NCBI RefSeq assembly: GCF_958298935.1
Contig: NC_084933.1
Coordinates: forward strand, 27,056,334 to 27,120,333
Direction: 5' to 3'
DNA: 64,000 nt
Origin: Phragmites australis
Lineage: Eukaryota; Streptophyta; Magnoliopsida; Poales; Poaceae
A model generated the notes under the pieces. The model searched no databases and was not told the DNA's origin. It saw nothing but the letters and a program-made list of their open reading frames with translations. Positions 22,980 to 37,000 of this stretch are shown here, one piece after another. A program made the translations under genes and the position numbers. Within the stretch, counting starts at the first letter, position 1; every line of letters starts with the position of its first letter.

Positions 22980-23370
22980 TGGCCAAGTAGCCGTACGTGG
23001 CCGACTCGAACCCAAGCGCTCGTGCGGGCTTCACGTTGGGCCGTTGGCGCGTAAGCAACCGCACCACGCTGCGACTTGCGTGGACACGGAACGCACCCAG
23101 CAGGCCAGAGCCGACGAACCCATCGAGCAGAAGATTTTCGTCATGGCAGCACGTGCGGCGCAGGCACGGCGAGTCGCGGCACGCACCCATCTCGCGTGAT
23201 CGGCGCTGGCACGCGCGTCACCGCGTCGCCGATGCTCACCAAGACACGAAGTGCAGCACGTTCACGCCGCGCCCGCGCTGCAGCCGGGCCGCCAACGCGC
23301 GGTTGCCTGTCTTGGGGCCGCCGAAGGAGACCATGCACCGCCATGGGCGACGAACGATGATCCCGGATAG
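22980..23370 (-). pseudogene. Class 3 lipase (PLA1/DAD1-like) gene fragment
   Basis: On the minus strand near 23335-23230 one frame reads VSFGGPKTGNRALAARLQ and then VLHFVSW before a stop. The next frame continues SIGDAVTRVPA. This matches the class 3 lipase pattern of a (S/T)FG(S/G)PRVGN block, a VLR(I/V)VN block, then D-V-(V/I)-T-(R/K)-VP. The catalytic Asp region is thus present but frameshifted. The upstream GxSLG nucleophile elbow and the rest of the alpha/beta fold are not found. GC-rich composition contrasts with the spacer, supporting an exon-derived fragment, perhaps captured or left by deletion. Confidence 0.5.
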
Positions 23371-23390
23371 GCAGGTGAAGCTCCACAACG

Positions 23391-24655
23391 GCTTGGTGAG
23401 AAAGGAGGATTTATATTAAAGAGTGAACACAATACAACCTCTGTTACATCATAGACCCTGAAAGAAAAGAAGAAAACAAAAAGGTTCCTCCTTGCTAACT
23501 TCTTCCTTAACTCTGATCTTCGAAGGTGTTCGCCACGCTGCTGCGGAGGAGCAAGTCGAGCGTCGACACCTTCTTCTACTCCTCCTACCAACCCTGATGA
23601 GGGACTCCAAGCTTTGAAATCCCCACAACAGATAACCTCCTGGCCTCGCCAATAAGCTTGGAAAAAGAAAATGCTAGCTAAAAAAATCAAACATCTTGAT
23701 CATTCAGTTTCTCTAACCAATTTAATATAGGTAAAATCTAAAAACTGTACCTACATGCTTTAGTTTTATGACATACATATCTATTTTGCTCTTAAAAGTA
23801 TACAAAATTACTTACGAGTTTAAATCAATTTGCTTTTTTAAATTTTGCTTGTATCAAAATTGTTCATAATTTGTTCTCATTTTTATTAAAAATATGTAGT
23901 AATTAGATCTGATATTATCTTTAAATTGTTCTAATTTGTTCATAAAATTTGTTGAACATCCGATCTGAATTGCGTTAACATGTTTCTTAAATTTCTCACG
24001 AATACATTCTAATTTGCTTGTGATTTTTCACGAAGTTACTTACATAACTGTATTTAAGAGCAGACAAACGGATGGATTTTTATTGAATGCTTTCTCTCTT
24101 TTTTTGCCGCACATTGAAGTGGGTCACAAGTGTTGCAAGTTCAGATAAAAAAGTCCAAAATAAAATAAAATACTCATGTTCAGATATTTTTTACTAAAAT
24201 ATATGTGCATGCCATAAGTCTAAATCATACATGTGCAATTTTTCGATGTTCCTTTAATATAAGAGCAAATTTGTGCACTTTGTGAACTTTGAACCATATT
24301 TAACATATGTCACTTTAAACCATATATTTACGTTAATCTTTTAGTTTGCACGATGTTTAAGGATTGGGCTTTTGACCGTACTCACATGACGAGCAGTTCT
24401 CTCCACCTCAGTTCTACGGATTCAACTGGGAGGATGGACTTCTATTTCCATCCTAAGGTTTCTTTCTCTCAGTTCGTTCATCGTTGACTGCTTCCACTTT
24501 GACCTCACATTGCTAGAGCCACTTTTCCATATGGAGCCTCTAGAGTGCAAGTGCTACTCGCAGATTTCGTCATCTACTTATATTCCTCACTGACGTTGTC
24601 ACCTCAAGTCATCGCCTGCACGGTAGTTCCTCTCCAGCCATATCTACCTTGCTAC
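23391..24655. other. Spacer without recognised gene
   Basis: 23400-23690 has a minus-strand open frame of 142 codons that I do not recognise. After 23700 the DNA is AT-rich and featureless to the eye. Confidence 0.35.
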
Positions 24656-24657
24656 TA

Positions 24658-26190
24658 TGTGAGGAACCGTCCAAATTGTATTCTAATTAATTATTAGAAT
24701 GATCATTTACACATTTATGACCATAATGATTAACCAGAATTCAATCTTAGTATATAGTATAATATGCTTAGATGCATGTCTGATTGCTCCGGCACTTCGC
24801 TCATGAATTCTGGTTCGGTCAGCTTCGACCACGTGAACCATTGGCGCGTCACTCTCTAAACAATCAAGAATGCACCGAATAAACCAACGAATGAGGAAAA
24901 AATATGCTTATGATGCATGATCGTGAATTGACATGGAAAGCATCATGTCTCGAAAGCATTTGTAAACGAAAGCCAACGACACAATGAACAAAAGGTTTGA
25001 AACCTCATTTAAGACATCTTAAGTTCATTGGGTACTGGATGGCTAGCGGAATAGACTCTTTTCAATGATAGAGTCTTTGGAGCAAATTGGTTCAAGATTC
25101 TAAGGTTAGAAAAGAGTGGGCAGACAAGGCATGTTGATCTACTAAAGACCGGGGGTTCGGCGGTCAGACCATCGGAATCGAGCAGAGGGGAAAATAGTAC
25201 TCAGTAGGTCTGGCGATCAGACCGGCCATGATGGTGGTCTGACTCCTGATTATAGAGTCAGTCCGAGCGACTTAGTCTCACTGGCGGTCAGATCGGCCCT
25301 ATAGGTAGTCAGATCGTGAGACCCTACTGACGCCACCTCGGCGAGGTCGCAGGAGAAGGCTCCAACGATGCCTTCAAACACAAAAGGTACCAAAACATTA
25401 TGTGACCCTAGTGGAGTGTTTCTAGGGTAGTTTGGACAACATGTACCGAATTAAACTTGAGAAACTTCATGAACGGGATCTAAAGCTAGGGTTAAACTTG
25501 GCCAAAACAAGATGGAGACCGATTAGAGCTTGAAAACGGCCGAAAAATGGTAGCGGATGCTCATCTTGGCATAGGGGAGCTTTGTATTGGATCGGTTCGC
25601 TGCGGAGAAGCTCCAATTTACAGATCAGGCCTCGAGGTGGTCGCTAGGCTTGAGATGGAGAAAAGTCAGGGAAAAGCGTCTCCGGCGATGGAAAGAGAGG
25701 GAAGAACTTAGGAAAGTCCTCAGGAAGTTTGGGGGAGTCCTCTCCGTCATTCTCTGGCCGTTTGGGACGTTGAGGTGATCTTTCTCGCTCTCTCTTTTGG
25801 CGAAGTAAGCGAGTGAGAGTGAAATGGAAGAGAGAGAGGAGTGAATATCAGTCGATGGGCTTTAAACCAAAATCCACTACGTCTTGGCGGTCAGACCATG
25901 AGGGGTGGTCTTGTGCTCAAAACCTTCTACACCCTAGCAGTCAGACCACGGGTGATCTTGGTTAGACCGCGAGGGGCGATCTTATGCTAAAAATTTTGTC
26001 TCTATTTTTCCTTTTTTTTTTTTCCATTTTTCCTTCTCTTCTTCTTTTTTAAACCCTAGGGGTACTTCTAATTAGCTCAAGGCCATTTCCGCTCACAAGC
26101 ACAAATAGACATGTGACAAAATTTACGTAAAATATAAAACTATAGTGATTATGCTCGCTTAACCTGAATTAGGATTTTTTGGGTGTGACA
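24658..26190 (-). mobile_element. Probable LTR-derived sequence (solo LTR or remnant)
   Basis: Read on the minus strand it starts TGTCACACCCAAAAAATCC and ends GGTTCCTCACA, termini I associate with a grass LTR family. Inside there are no retrotransposon domains. The flanking pentamers (TACTA left, CGCCA right) do not match, so there is no TSD support. Several GGTCAGACC/GGTCTGAC-type motifs recur between 25150 and 25980. Confidence 0.4.
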
Positions 26191-29100
26191 CGCCACCTCT
26201 CCTCAACTCACCACATGTACCACCGCACCACCTTGATCATGTCTACCTCACTGCCGGTTCACCACCCATCTTCGCAATGCTAGCAATAGGTGATCAAAGG
26301 GTCGGAGTACACGTAGGATGCCATCTCAGATGAATACGTGGAGCTAAGATGGATAGAACAGCGTGTCACATGAGCACGGTCCTATTCTTATTCCTTAACA
26401 TGATGCAAATTAAAATATTAACGTTAAATGTATGGTTTAAAGTGAAAGCTATGATTAAAGATGGTTCAAAATACACTAAATATACAAATACATGATGTAA
26501 AGTGAAATTTACTTTATTTCTTTTGTTCCCGCTAAGTGGTTAAGAACATGTGCTAGTACTATTATCAGCTTTGGAGACATGTTTCTTTCTCGTTTGTTCC
26601 CACTTAGTCGCGGCGCACAATTAAAGAACAGATATTAGCATCCGCAGGTAGCCTTGGAAATCTTTCGTCTCTTCCCTTTATCTCCATTGCATCCAGCATC
26701 TTATGCTGTGGTAGGTCAGTGTCGTAAAAGTGACGGTTGTCGCAGCGATTTAACAAATAGAAGCAGAAGAACAAAGCAACGACGCACGGTGTACAAGATG
26801 GCCTCCTCTACTGTTTCTTATAAAGAATAGCAAGGGAGGACTCCTCTGCTATGTCTGATCTCCTGCCACCGCTCTAGGTAGCTGCTTTGGCTGATATCTG
26901 GGGTTGCATGCCTGCACGGGATAGGGGCGGGGCGGGCTCCGTACCGCTTCGTAGCCAATGAAGGTCCCGTTAGGTCGCTTAATAATTTTTTACCATGAAT
27001 AAAAAAAGAGGGAAAAGAAAAAAAGAAAGAGAAGAGAGATGAATGAACTCCCTAGCTCCTCCGTATCCACCACTGATAAGGAACTAATTAATTTCATCCA
27101 TCTTTTGACAGATAGATGGAGACGTGCATGAATTTATGATGGGCCCAATTCCATTCCAAGCTTGTGTGTGGTTCATGCCAACTTAAACTTCGCTTGCGGA
27201 TCGATCGAATAAAGGTGGAGGGAGGCAATACCAGCTTTTTATAAAGGGAAAATAATTGTGCTCAATGAGCGCGAAAGTCGTCGTTAGTCGTATGGTGTCA
27301 CTGAGGCTACCGGCGTATCGTATCACTGAGCCCTATGGTACTATGGTTAATAGTGCGGGCGGTAATATCTAATATAAGGTGGAATCCCATCTGTGTGGGT
27401 GAATCCTAAGCTTCCGAGGTTGCACTAACTAAATCAGCGTACACAAAATCAATTTGAGGGATTACAGAAGCTCACGAGGACAAGTGCTGATGGTGGCCTA
27501 ACGCTCTAACCCAACGCTAGGTCAAGAATATTTTTGTTAAAATCACTCATTCAAAACTTAAATAATATATATTAAATTTTATAAATGCTTTCCCTGAGTA
27601 GCTGGCACCTGAGAAGAACATCATATATCACAGGGCAAGTCAACAGTGTTTTTTTTAGGGGAAGGGGGCAATCTGTCGAGAACTTCACACCGTTGGATTC
27701 ACTTGATGATATTTAGGGTTTAGGGTGAGGAGTTCCAAGGCTTAGAGGAAAGCGCGCCATCTCCCTTCTCCTCTGGTCCCTTCTCCCTCCTCTTTCACCG
27801 CGTGCGTCGTCTCGCCCCGACCCGCCTTCCTCTCTGCCTGACCGAGAAACCCCGCCGCTTTGGCCTTCTCCACCGACTTGACCTTTCCTGCTCGCGCCGC
27901 CGGATCTCGCCTCGACCGGTCTCTCTCTCCCCAGCCACCCGAATTCGAGCTGTCGCCGAGTTAAGCCCGCTTGGCCAGCATGCCCTGCTGACGGTCTCCT
28001 TCCTCCCCTGGCCGCTCCCTCCCTCTCTCTGTCCACCTCCCTTCCCACTTCGGCCGCCGCCTCCATCTCCGCCGAACTCTCTTGCTCTCTGTGAGCCGCA
28101 CAGGAAAAGACCGGACCGGCCTTATCCTCCCCACTATCCATCGGTCCACCGTCCCGGTCAGTGGTGGACCACACTCCGAACCTCCCCTCGGTCCACAAGC
28201 CATGGACCGTGTCCACAGCATAGTAGCCTTCGGCCCACGCCCCTCTGGTCCACAATGCACCCTCTAAAAAATCTTCCTCGGATTCACTAATCCACGGACC
28301 GAGTCTACATAATAGTGCCGCCCCCTTTTTTTTTTTTTCCAGAAAGTCCATTTCCTGCAAAACTTTCGAGCGTCATATCTCCTCCTTTTAAACTTAGATT
28401 TCAGAGATTTTTTCGCCGATATTCCTCTAAAATCACAATCCTCCATCTAGCCAAATCTTGTAATTTTTGGAGTTTGCTTAATGTTCTCGTTCGGTATTTA
28501 TTTTCATATCATGGTGTTTAGGCTAGAATTAGATTTCATCTTTTATTAAATAAAGTGAGTTTAGATAATTCCATAATTATGTTAGGTTATAATCGTAAAT
28601 TAGTCACATGTTAATCTAGTTTAAGTGTAGGTTTAAATCCTTTTGGTTAATTAAAGAATAGTTTTAGATTAACTAGAGAATTAATGTTTACAGTAGATTG
28701 TTAATTTATACTTTAATTCATAGGATTTAATCTTAATTATAATTAATGTAGTAAGTTACCTAAGTACAGCGGCTGAGTAAATAAATATCTATAATTAGAA
28801 TATAATAGAATAATTAATGTTAGTAATTAATTAATTAATTAATTATCCTTTTAATAATTGATTATTTATTTTTTTAAATAGTTTAATCTAGTTAATTAAT
28901 TGCATTCATGATTTTATGATTGCAATAAAATATAACTTAATTAGAGTGACAATTAAGAAACACTAGTTAATCAAGATTAAGTACTAGATAACCTTAGTTT
29001 AGGTTATAACTTAGATTAATTAATCCGTACTTGCGCATATATAGTTTTAATCACTTATAGTTATACTTACGTTTATATGTATATAAGCTCACATACATAT

Positions 29101-30500
29101 AGACGTAAGTATCGCACGTTTATATCTGTACATGTGCACTTACCTACACGTAGAAATCATAATTGTTGCATTTTGGCAATTAAGCTAATAAATGCTCACC
29201 TAGTTGATCGTAACTTGTTTAGGCTTTTATCTAAAGTTAATAAAATAAGTACGCTGATAATTTAACCTAGCTTCACTAGATAACCTCGCTAGTCTCTATA
29301 TATCAGTTTCGCTTAGCTAAGTGTTGTCGATTGTCTTTCCGCTAAGTTAACTTTCGTCGTTTTTCCAGCCGTTCTTCTTTCGCTTGATGTTTCCTTTGGT
29401 TTTGTTCTAGTATTCCATTGCTTAGTCGTTGTACATTTTTCGTCATTAATCTGCGTAGGCTCAGAGTCAAGAGTCTAAGCAAAGACATGAGGAAGGAACT
29501 TAAGGCGAGGTCTGATAATGAAGAACCCAGGAGACTCGAACGATAGGACCAATCGTGAATTGACCTTTGTGAATGCAAATCATATCTCCTTGATCATGTT
29601 GAACCTATTATTTCAAATAATCTACATGATCAACTAAAACAATATTTATTATCGCATGTGCTATATATTGCGCTTTTTCAAACTATGGGTAGTAGTTATT
29701 TCTATTAAACACTTGTCATGCCTTAAATATCATCATTTATAATACATATCACCCTAAGATTTACCTGTAGTTATCTATATTAACGTTGGACGACGTTTTG
29801 ATATCTAGCATGCTTAGGATTGAATACATCTCTCTGGAGACGTTGCTTTCAAAATACATCTCTTCAGAGACATTGCTTGATCGTTATCAATGTTAAACCC
29901 GTATACTATGAATCCTTGATAGTTGTGAATTCTGTGATGGTGGTGAGATCCTTGATGTCATGTGGGATATGGTGGGTGGTGTGTAAAAATAGGTGAAAAC
30001 TGTTTTGGTGGGGGTAGGTAGAGTAGTAATCTGGTCGAGGATGCTCTTAGGGGCTTGAGTTACCTTCATGATATTCATTGCCAGAAGATGTCTGCGCTAG
30101 CCGCTTAAGGACCGAGTCATTTTGCTGCCATACTTAAGCCACCTCATTGCAACTATGCGTGCTGAATGTGTAGGATTTGACTTTTCTTTTACCGGACTGG
30201 GTTGGACATCATATTAGGAGGTTGCAGAGTAGCGAGAGGTCAAGTGACCATCTGTCCCTCTGTTTGAATATTTTGAGAACCAGCCAACGGCTTAAAAAAG
30301 GGGCTAACATTCAATACAAGGCCTTTGGTACTTGGGATATCTCGTAGAAAAGTCTGGCAAGAAAGATGATTGTAGTGTCTCGGTATGATTTGTTCCTTTG
30401 CTTACAATGGTTGGAGGCTAAGTATATCGAGTGGGTGCAGTGTACAAACTCTGTAGAGTGCAAACCTATTCGAATAGTCGTGTCCACGATCATGTACATG
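26191..30500. other. Gene-poor stretch, LTR-like in parts
   Basis: 27713-28360 holds GC-rich sequence with low-complexity open frames on both strands. From about 28340 the text (ATATCTCCTCCTTTTAAACT, later GATCATGTTGAACCTATT) reads like the long LTR/leader of a grass gypsy element, but I could place neither ends nor TSD. TAATTAATTAATTAATTAA-rich DNA occupies 28820-28910. There are no genes. Confidence 0.35.
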
Positions 30501-30506
30501 CGAAGG

Positions 30507-33174
30507 TGTCACGTCCCAAATTCTTAATCACGTATTTAAGCAAAATTATGCTTCTTAAGTATTATGCTTAAATTTTTGTGTAATGGTAATTCCGATCACT
30601 AATGCACTTTGTTAAAAGTCATTTGGATGAGAGAAGAAAATAATTGAAGTTGCATTGAAAATACTCATTTTCTCTAACATGTGGGCTCCACATATGGCCC
30701 CACCAACCACCCACTCCCTCCCTCAAGTGGGCAGCACCCCACCTGCCCTCTCTCTCTCTCTCCTCTCCTCACTCCCCACGTTTCCCCCCAAGCTGCTGCT
30801 GCAGCAGCCTCCTCCCTCTCTCCCTCTCCCACTCAAGCACTCTCTCTTTTCTTCTAAAATCCGAGCTCAAGTGGAGGATTCAAGGTATGCATGTGGTACC
30901 ATTGCATTCTCTAGATTATGAGCTACCCATCTATCCAATTCATTTTCGTTTTCGTGAAAGAATTGAGTAGTTCTTGAAGTTCTTGGCGTTCTTGAGCTTT
31001 TTGGAGCAAAAATAGAGTTTTAGTCGAATTTGAGCTATAGAGTCGTGTTGCTAGTTGATGAGTAAGTTCTAGTACCCTTAGACTATCCCTAACATGTTTC
31101 CTTCAGGCTTGGAAAAGATCCCAACTCGAATCAACCAAAAATCCACTCGAGAACAACTTTTCTGGGCTGACTCGGATACTCCGGGTTTAGCAGAATTTGT
31201 CTGTTGAATTGTGTTCAAATTTGGTTAGGGTTTAGGGTGCGAGTTTGGTTTAGGATCTCTTGGATAGGGCATATGCATGTTTGTGTAGCATGGATTTGTA
31301 AAGTGAGTCAAATCACCCGGGGGAAAAATCGTGAAGAACCCAAGTCAGTATCACTCGGATTATTTGGTCAAACCCGAAGACTCCGGATAGTTATGTGATC
31401 GTGTAGCCGAGAGCTTCATTCGAAACCTCACTCAAAGTGTCTGGTATATCCCGGATAGTCCAGAACAACTTGGAGGTTACGGGTCGAGTTAGAATAGTGC
31501 TAACCGAGAGCCTTCACCGGTGGATGGCCCGGATACTTCAGAACTTGGACATTTCGGATTCACCCGGATACTCTGGGCCAGTCAAATAAAAAGCAGCAAC
31601 CGAGCACCATTTTTGGAGGGTCACCCGGAGGGTTCGAACCCGGATACTCTAAACCATTCTGGATACTCCGAATGGCTATTATTTTCTGGATTTTGTTTAG
31701 ATCACTTAGTATTGTGTTGATTCGCATATCTTATGATTCTAGCATGTTGTTAAGCTTTGTGGCATACTTTTTGCACTTCATTCATCCTCATTGTATTGCA
31801 TGCATTGATCCTTTTTAGAGAACGCCGATCCGTCAATCCCGGAGGTCGAGGGCGATCCCGAGACGCCCCACCTGTTTGAGTCAGTGCATCCAGGCAAGCA
31901 ACTAAGCATATTAATCCCTCTTGTGTAATTGGATAAGTTTAAAACTGATGAAATATGCTTATGTACGTATGCATGTTTAGTGAGTCAGTGTCAGGTACCA
32001 ATGGGTAGAACCTATGCCGATTGCATTCTTTTACTTTGAATACTTATGTATTTACATTCCTTGTAGCCTTGAGATGTTGTCAATGTCCAGGTATGAGTTC
32101 GACTTATATGCTTAGCCATGCTTAGGTCATTCGGTAGAAGTCGAACGACTGCGCATCCCATTGTTCGCGAGCATAGGAACTTCTTATGATTACATACACT
32201 TGTTGAGATTAATATGGTTGTATGAGTGGTGAGTATGAGACGAGGTGTGGGCGGTGCTAGGATGGTGTTTTATCCTGCCCGGATGTGGAGTTCCTCTGGG
32301 TAGGTCGGTAGAGGAAAATCGGACATCGTAGACCGCTTTGCGCCGGTTAAGCACCGATCGTCGGCGTTGTTGACTTTAGCACTTACCTTACTCATCACAT
32401 ACCGATCTAATGTTAAGGCGAGCCGAATACCTTCGCAGTTGTGGCTTTTTGGGATTGGACATCGACGGTGTGAGCAGGCGGGCTTGTAGTGGTACTAGTT
32501 TGCTCCGGAAGTAGTTCTAGTACCGCCGTGCTGAGCGATGCATGATCCAAACGGTTGGGGCTGGTTGGGAAAGGTTTTCACCAGTACCCCCTTGTGTGCA
32601 TTTTGGCCGGTGGCACAAGCCGAATGGTCCTCATATCGTGTGGGTCTAGGAGTATCCCCTGCAGGGTCTATAAATAGTTCGAACTACCACGCTTTCGGTC
32701 ATGAGCATGCTTCTGTCCATCTGCATCGGTCGTAGAGTTTCGAGTATGATTTGTGGTTCGGTATTGTGGGATATACATGTTTTTTACTTATTGATATACA
32801 TGTTGTTTACAATTATTTTTGTTCAGTTGTTAGTTGCAGGTTAGTTTTTCATATGTTTTTGGTACTGTTTCAGTCGCTCACACTTATGTCTAGGATGCTT
32901 AGTGCATATGTTTTACCTAACCTGTAGATCTTCCTTGCTAATGATCAATGCATAATCCTTAGAGTCGAGCTATGTATATGTGCTCTATATGGTTTAAGTC
33001 TTACGAGTACCTTCGTACTCATGCCTGCGCTTTCAGGTACTCCTGTTGCTGAGGAAGAGGTTGTTTTTGGCTACTTGCTTGCGCTTTCAGGGACTGATAT
33101 ATAAGACACAGGGGAACCTGAGGCCCGGTCCTGATAAGAGTGGAGGCGTGGAGACGGCTAAAGGGTAGTGATAT
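30507..33174 (+). mobile_element. 2.7-kb solo LTR, probable TSD GAAGG
   Basis: The left end TGTCACGTCCC and the right end GGGTAGTGATAT are imperfect inverted repeats. GAAGG occurs directly before (30502-30506) and after (33175-33179). The right terminus reads GATAT rather than the canonical ACA, suggesting decay. The internal text is the long LTR type common in grasses (for example a GGTAGAGGAAAATCGGACATC block near 32308) with no domains. The duplicated pentamer supports a solo LTR. Confidence 0.6.
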
Positions 33175-33179
33175 GAAGG

Positions 33180-33392
33180 AAGTAATATCAGTGTCGATTT
33201 ATGATTATTAGCCAACACTAAAGTATCAATGCTGGTTTTTCATAAGAACCAACACTGATCAGTATCAGTTCGACCTTGACTCAATCATTGAACGAGCGCT
33301 GAAAGTTACAAACTAGCACTGATACTTCATCAGTGCTGGTTCTAGCCTAGCCGGTATTGATGATACAGCTCGGATGATCAATTCTATTGTAA
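33180..33392. mobile_element. CACTA subterminal-repeat fragment
   Basis: It contains repeated, oppositely oriented motifs (CAGTGCTGGTTCTAG, AACCAACACTGAT) like those at the ends of the CACTA element at 9742-10733. No CACTA terminus is visible, so this is a fragment of the same or a related family, abutting the solo LTR. Confidence 0.5.
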
Positions 33393-34092
33393 TGACTTTT
33401 AATATAAGGCTATGTTTCATCTTCTCCCTATGCATGGTGGCCACAATTCACGTACCAGACTTTAATCTCGAACGTCATTTTGAGAGGTAAAAAAAAGAAG
33501 TCACATGTATCTCTTCATATCCTAAGCTCGGATACAAGCATGCAGACTTAATACTAATCTATGGGCCAAGTAATTGAAACCCTGATGATGAATCTTCTAA
33601 AATTGCTAGCCCGAGACTACTAATCATAAGTAGTTGTTTTTCTAGAGAGTAGAATTAATCATATCCCAGTCTCTGCATCTAAATATCCATCCGGCTCAAT
33701 AAGCGATGTTCCCTACAACGGCATATTATTACTGGGCTACAGTGATTTGTGAGTGGGCCTCTCAGCGTCAAGGACTCCAATCCAAGAGGGTGCCATCCTG
33801 TCACGATTGTGCCGTCCAGTCGTCCACGCATCATACAAGTCTTCCATGGCAATACAATCTTGGTTTGAGCCTTATGCATTGACTCACACGTACCCAAGTC
33901 TTCCACTCACCAGACAGGGATACTGCCCTTTCACTCCAAGTGCTGGTATAATGAACATTGCTTTCCAGAAAGATTGAACGAAAACCGTGGACAGCCCAGA
34001 AGGACAGACAATCCAACGTAGTCTCAGTGATCCCCCCTAGAACCTCACCCTCTCGCGCGTCGCGCCCGAGCACGACGAAAGCAGCAGGCGAC
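33393..34092. other. Upstream region of the WAK gene
   Basis: No other gene is seen. The reading frame of the WAK exon is open back to an ATG at 33958, but the sequence between it and 34093 lacks a signal peptide at its start, so this stretch is more likely 5' UTR and promoter. Confidence 0.4.
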
Positions 34093-37000
34093 ATGTCGAT
34101 TGGAAGAGAAAGCAGGTCAGGCGCCGCAGTGGCGGCGGGTGATGCGGTTGCACGGCCACTCGCCCTGGCGCTCGCTCTCTTCTCGGCGATGCCTCGCGAC
34201 TCGCTCTCGCAGGGATTGGCGCTGCCGCCGCCACTGCCTCCGAACATGACGTGCGACGGCGTCCCCTATCCCTTTGGTGTCAGAAACAAGTCTCTGAGCG
34301 GCTTCGAGGTGATATGTGGGCCAAACAAGGAGGCCATGCTGCCCATCGGCGAGCACAGGTACAAAATCAACTTTGTATCGCCGGAAAGCTACGTGGTCAT
34401 CTTCGCGGGGCCCATCTGGCAGGTGTGCTACGACCGCAACGGCAAGCCGACGCCGACCACCGGAACCGGGCCTATGAACTTGGAAGGGACGCCGTTCACC
34501 TTCTCCAAGAGCAACAAGCTGGTCAATATCGGTTGCAACTACGAGATCGTGGCTAACTTCACCAACCCACCTGGTGATTTCAGTCCCTGGCCATACGCCA
34601 GCTGCACCACCTCGTGCTACGGAAGCTCCAACGCCATCATCAACGGCTCTTGCTCTGGGGAAGCCTGCTGCCAGATCGACATCCCGGGCCCGGTGAACGG
34701 CGCTCAGGCGTTCACCCTAACGTTCAACAGAACCATGGAGAACGTTTCTAGTAAGGAGTACGGCACCTGCAGCGCTGCGTTCTTCCTCCGCAAGGATGAG
34801 CAAGTCTTCGACGGCAGTAACGAGGGGAAGAGGCCTCTGAAAGAAGCGTTGTTGCCCCCAGGTGAGCGCAGGATGATATTGGATTGGGCGATTGGGCGCG
34901 CCACCTGCGACCAAGCCCAGAGCTACACCGTCGAGTCACCGTGCAACGACATGAGCGCCTGCGTCGACGCACCCAGTGGAGCGGGCTATCTCTGCAAATG
35001 CCATGAAGGGTACGAAGGGAATCCGTACGTCAGAGACGGATGTGAAGGTAAGGCTTCTTCATCAGCCGCGGATCTCCAAGATGACTCAGATAATGGAGTA
35101 GAATTTCACATGCATATTCTTCTTTTTTTAGAGAAAAAATAATACACAGCGTATCTTTATAGTAAGATGGAACATATGGTTCTTTTGAGATGCACCATCT
35201 TAATCAAGGTTCAAAACAAGCAAGGATCAAAATAAAAGGAAAAACAGGTGAGAGAAAGAAAGCGAAAAGGACCCTGTTGTCCGAATTGCCGGCAAACAGA
35301 ACGGCCTAGACTGAAGCTAAACTAGGGGAGGTTACTGCAAATAATAATGCTGATCAGGTAGTGCCTGCTTCAAGGTGGACTCCACCGGCTTCCTGCAAGA
35401 ACTTTGCATCATCAGCAATGGCAACCATTAAGTCTCCAACAGTTCACAGTTTGCCTGCAATTTCGTATGGAAGCACACAATACTTAACCTTCACCTAAAA
35501 TCATGGGATGTATTACATGGAAATGAGCATAGACGCATAGTGAGTATCCATTTTATTACTCAGGGAATGCACAACCATCCTAAAGCAAGCACAAGTATTC
35601 ATTTCACTACTACTACAGTTACTTTTCTTTTTTGCTTTGTTCCAAACACAAACAAGAATGGTGTTGAGTTTAATTCGTTTAGGCTGGTTCATAGTAGAGT
35701 TCAGTTGCCACATATATGCTAGCGGATAGGAGTTTACCTGTCTTTTATGGATATAAGTGTTGCCTCCCTGCTTCCTGAAACGAAGTGTTGTGTTTCTTGT
35801 TAAGATATCAACGAATGCCGGGATCCCTCTAGAAACAATTGCACCTTACAGCGCTTCTGCCACAATATTCCGGGAGGCTTTAGTTGCTCTTGCCCTGAGA
35901 ATATGACCGGTGACGGTTACAGGACAGGAACAAGCTGCAAGGACGGGCTTTTGCCATCTGGTAATTGTCCTACATTCCTGAACTTCTTTATCAATTTAGC
36001 ATATACTTTTTATTTATTTTTTCAAATAATACAAGTAACATGTAAGCCCAGTTACATCATAAATTACTTTCTGAATGCAACATGCTGAAGATTTCTGGGA
36101 CATTTAAAGCAAAACTAGATTAGCTGCTGAATGACTCAACAGTATATGGCTACACATATAAGTATAAATTTAACTCTAATGTTCCTTATGGTAGGAAAAC
36201 TTCAAATCCTGAAGTAGTATAGCAATATATAAGCCCTGATTACACTTAATACTGCCAAAATATCTAATAATGAGCGTTCTTTTGTAATGCAGGTCCCCCT
36301 ACGCAACAACCGCAAGGTATAATACATCATAGCTTGGCGTACTGGGCCTCTAGTGCTATGTCATTTTCTTTCTATTTGGGAGGAAAAAACCATCTCTCTA
36401 ATGGGATGTCGCTGATGATCTTTGGCTATCTCTCAGGTCTCGGTGTGTGCAGTAACCCAGAAAAGAACCCCTGCACATACATTAAGTACTGCATTGCTGT
36501 GCAAGGAGAAGGAATTGCTTCCTGTGCCTGCCCTCAAGGCATGAGTGGTGATGGCCGGAAAATGGGTAGTGGCTGTCAAAAGCCCTTTCCTCTGGTCACT
36601 GTTTTGGGTAACTTACTCAATACCAGACATACCACTTTACATCATTGCATTTGCTTTTCTGTCATTCTTTTTCTATTGATGCAATCCTCAGGTAAACAGT
36701 TCTCCTATCCTGGCCTACTGATCTAGTATAGGACGTGCTGCTGTTGTAATGGTTCATGCAAATGGTGAACGAACTACATAAATAAGGCATCATCGTATAT
36801 AAGTTTCAATTTCACAATTTATGAATCAGAAGGCAGGTAAACTAGACTAAACACACCATTGGTAATGAATAATGATAAAGAGAAATGACAATTTATGATG
36901 GTCGTAAATATTACCTCAACATCGCATCTGTATGGGGGCAGTTAGAACTTACAAGTAATCTGGTACTATGTACAATCTGCAGACAAATAATCAATTCGTC

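Noticed and set aside
24653..26195. TSD for the LTR-like unit at 24658-26190
   Set aside because: Flanking pentamers TACTA and CGCCA differ; the unit is kept only at low confidence.
27713..28360. 215-codon minus-strand frame and 162-codon plus-strand frame
   Set aside because: Low-complexity Gly/Arg/Glu and Pro/Arg/Ser protein with no recognised domain, in LTR-like surroundings.
33958..34092. Upstream in-frame ATG as the WAK start
   Set aside because: It would put 45 charged residues before the signal peptide, which is atypical for WAKs; the ATG at 34093 fits better.
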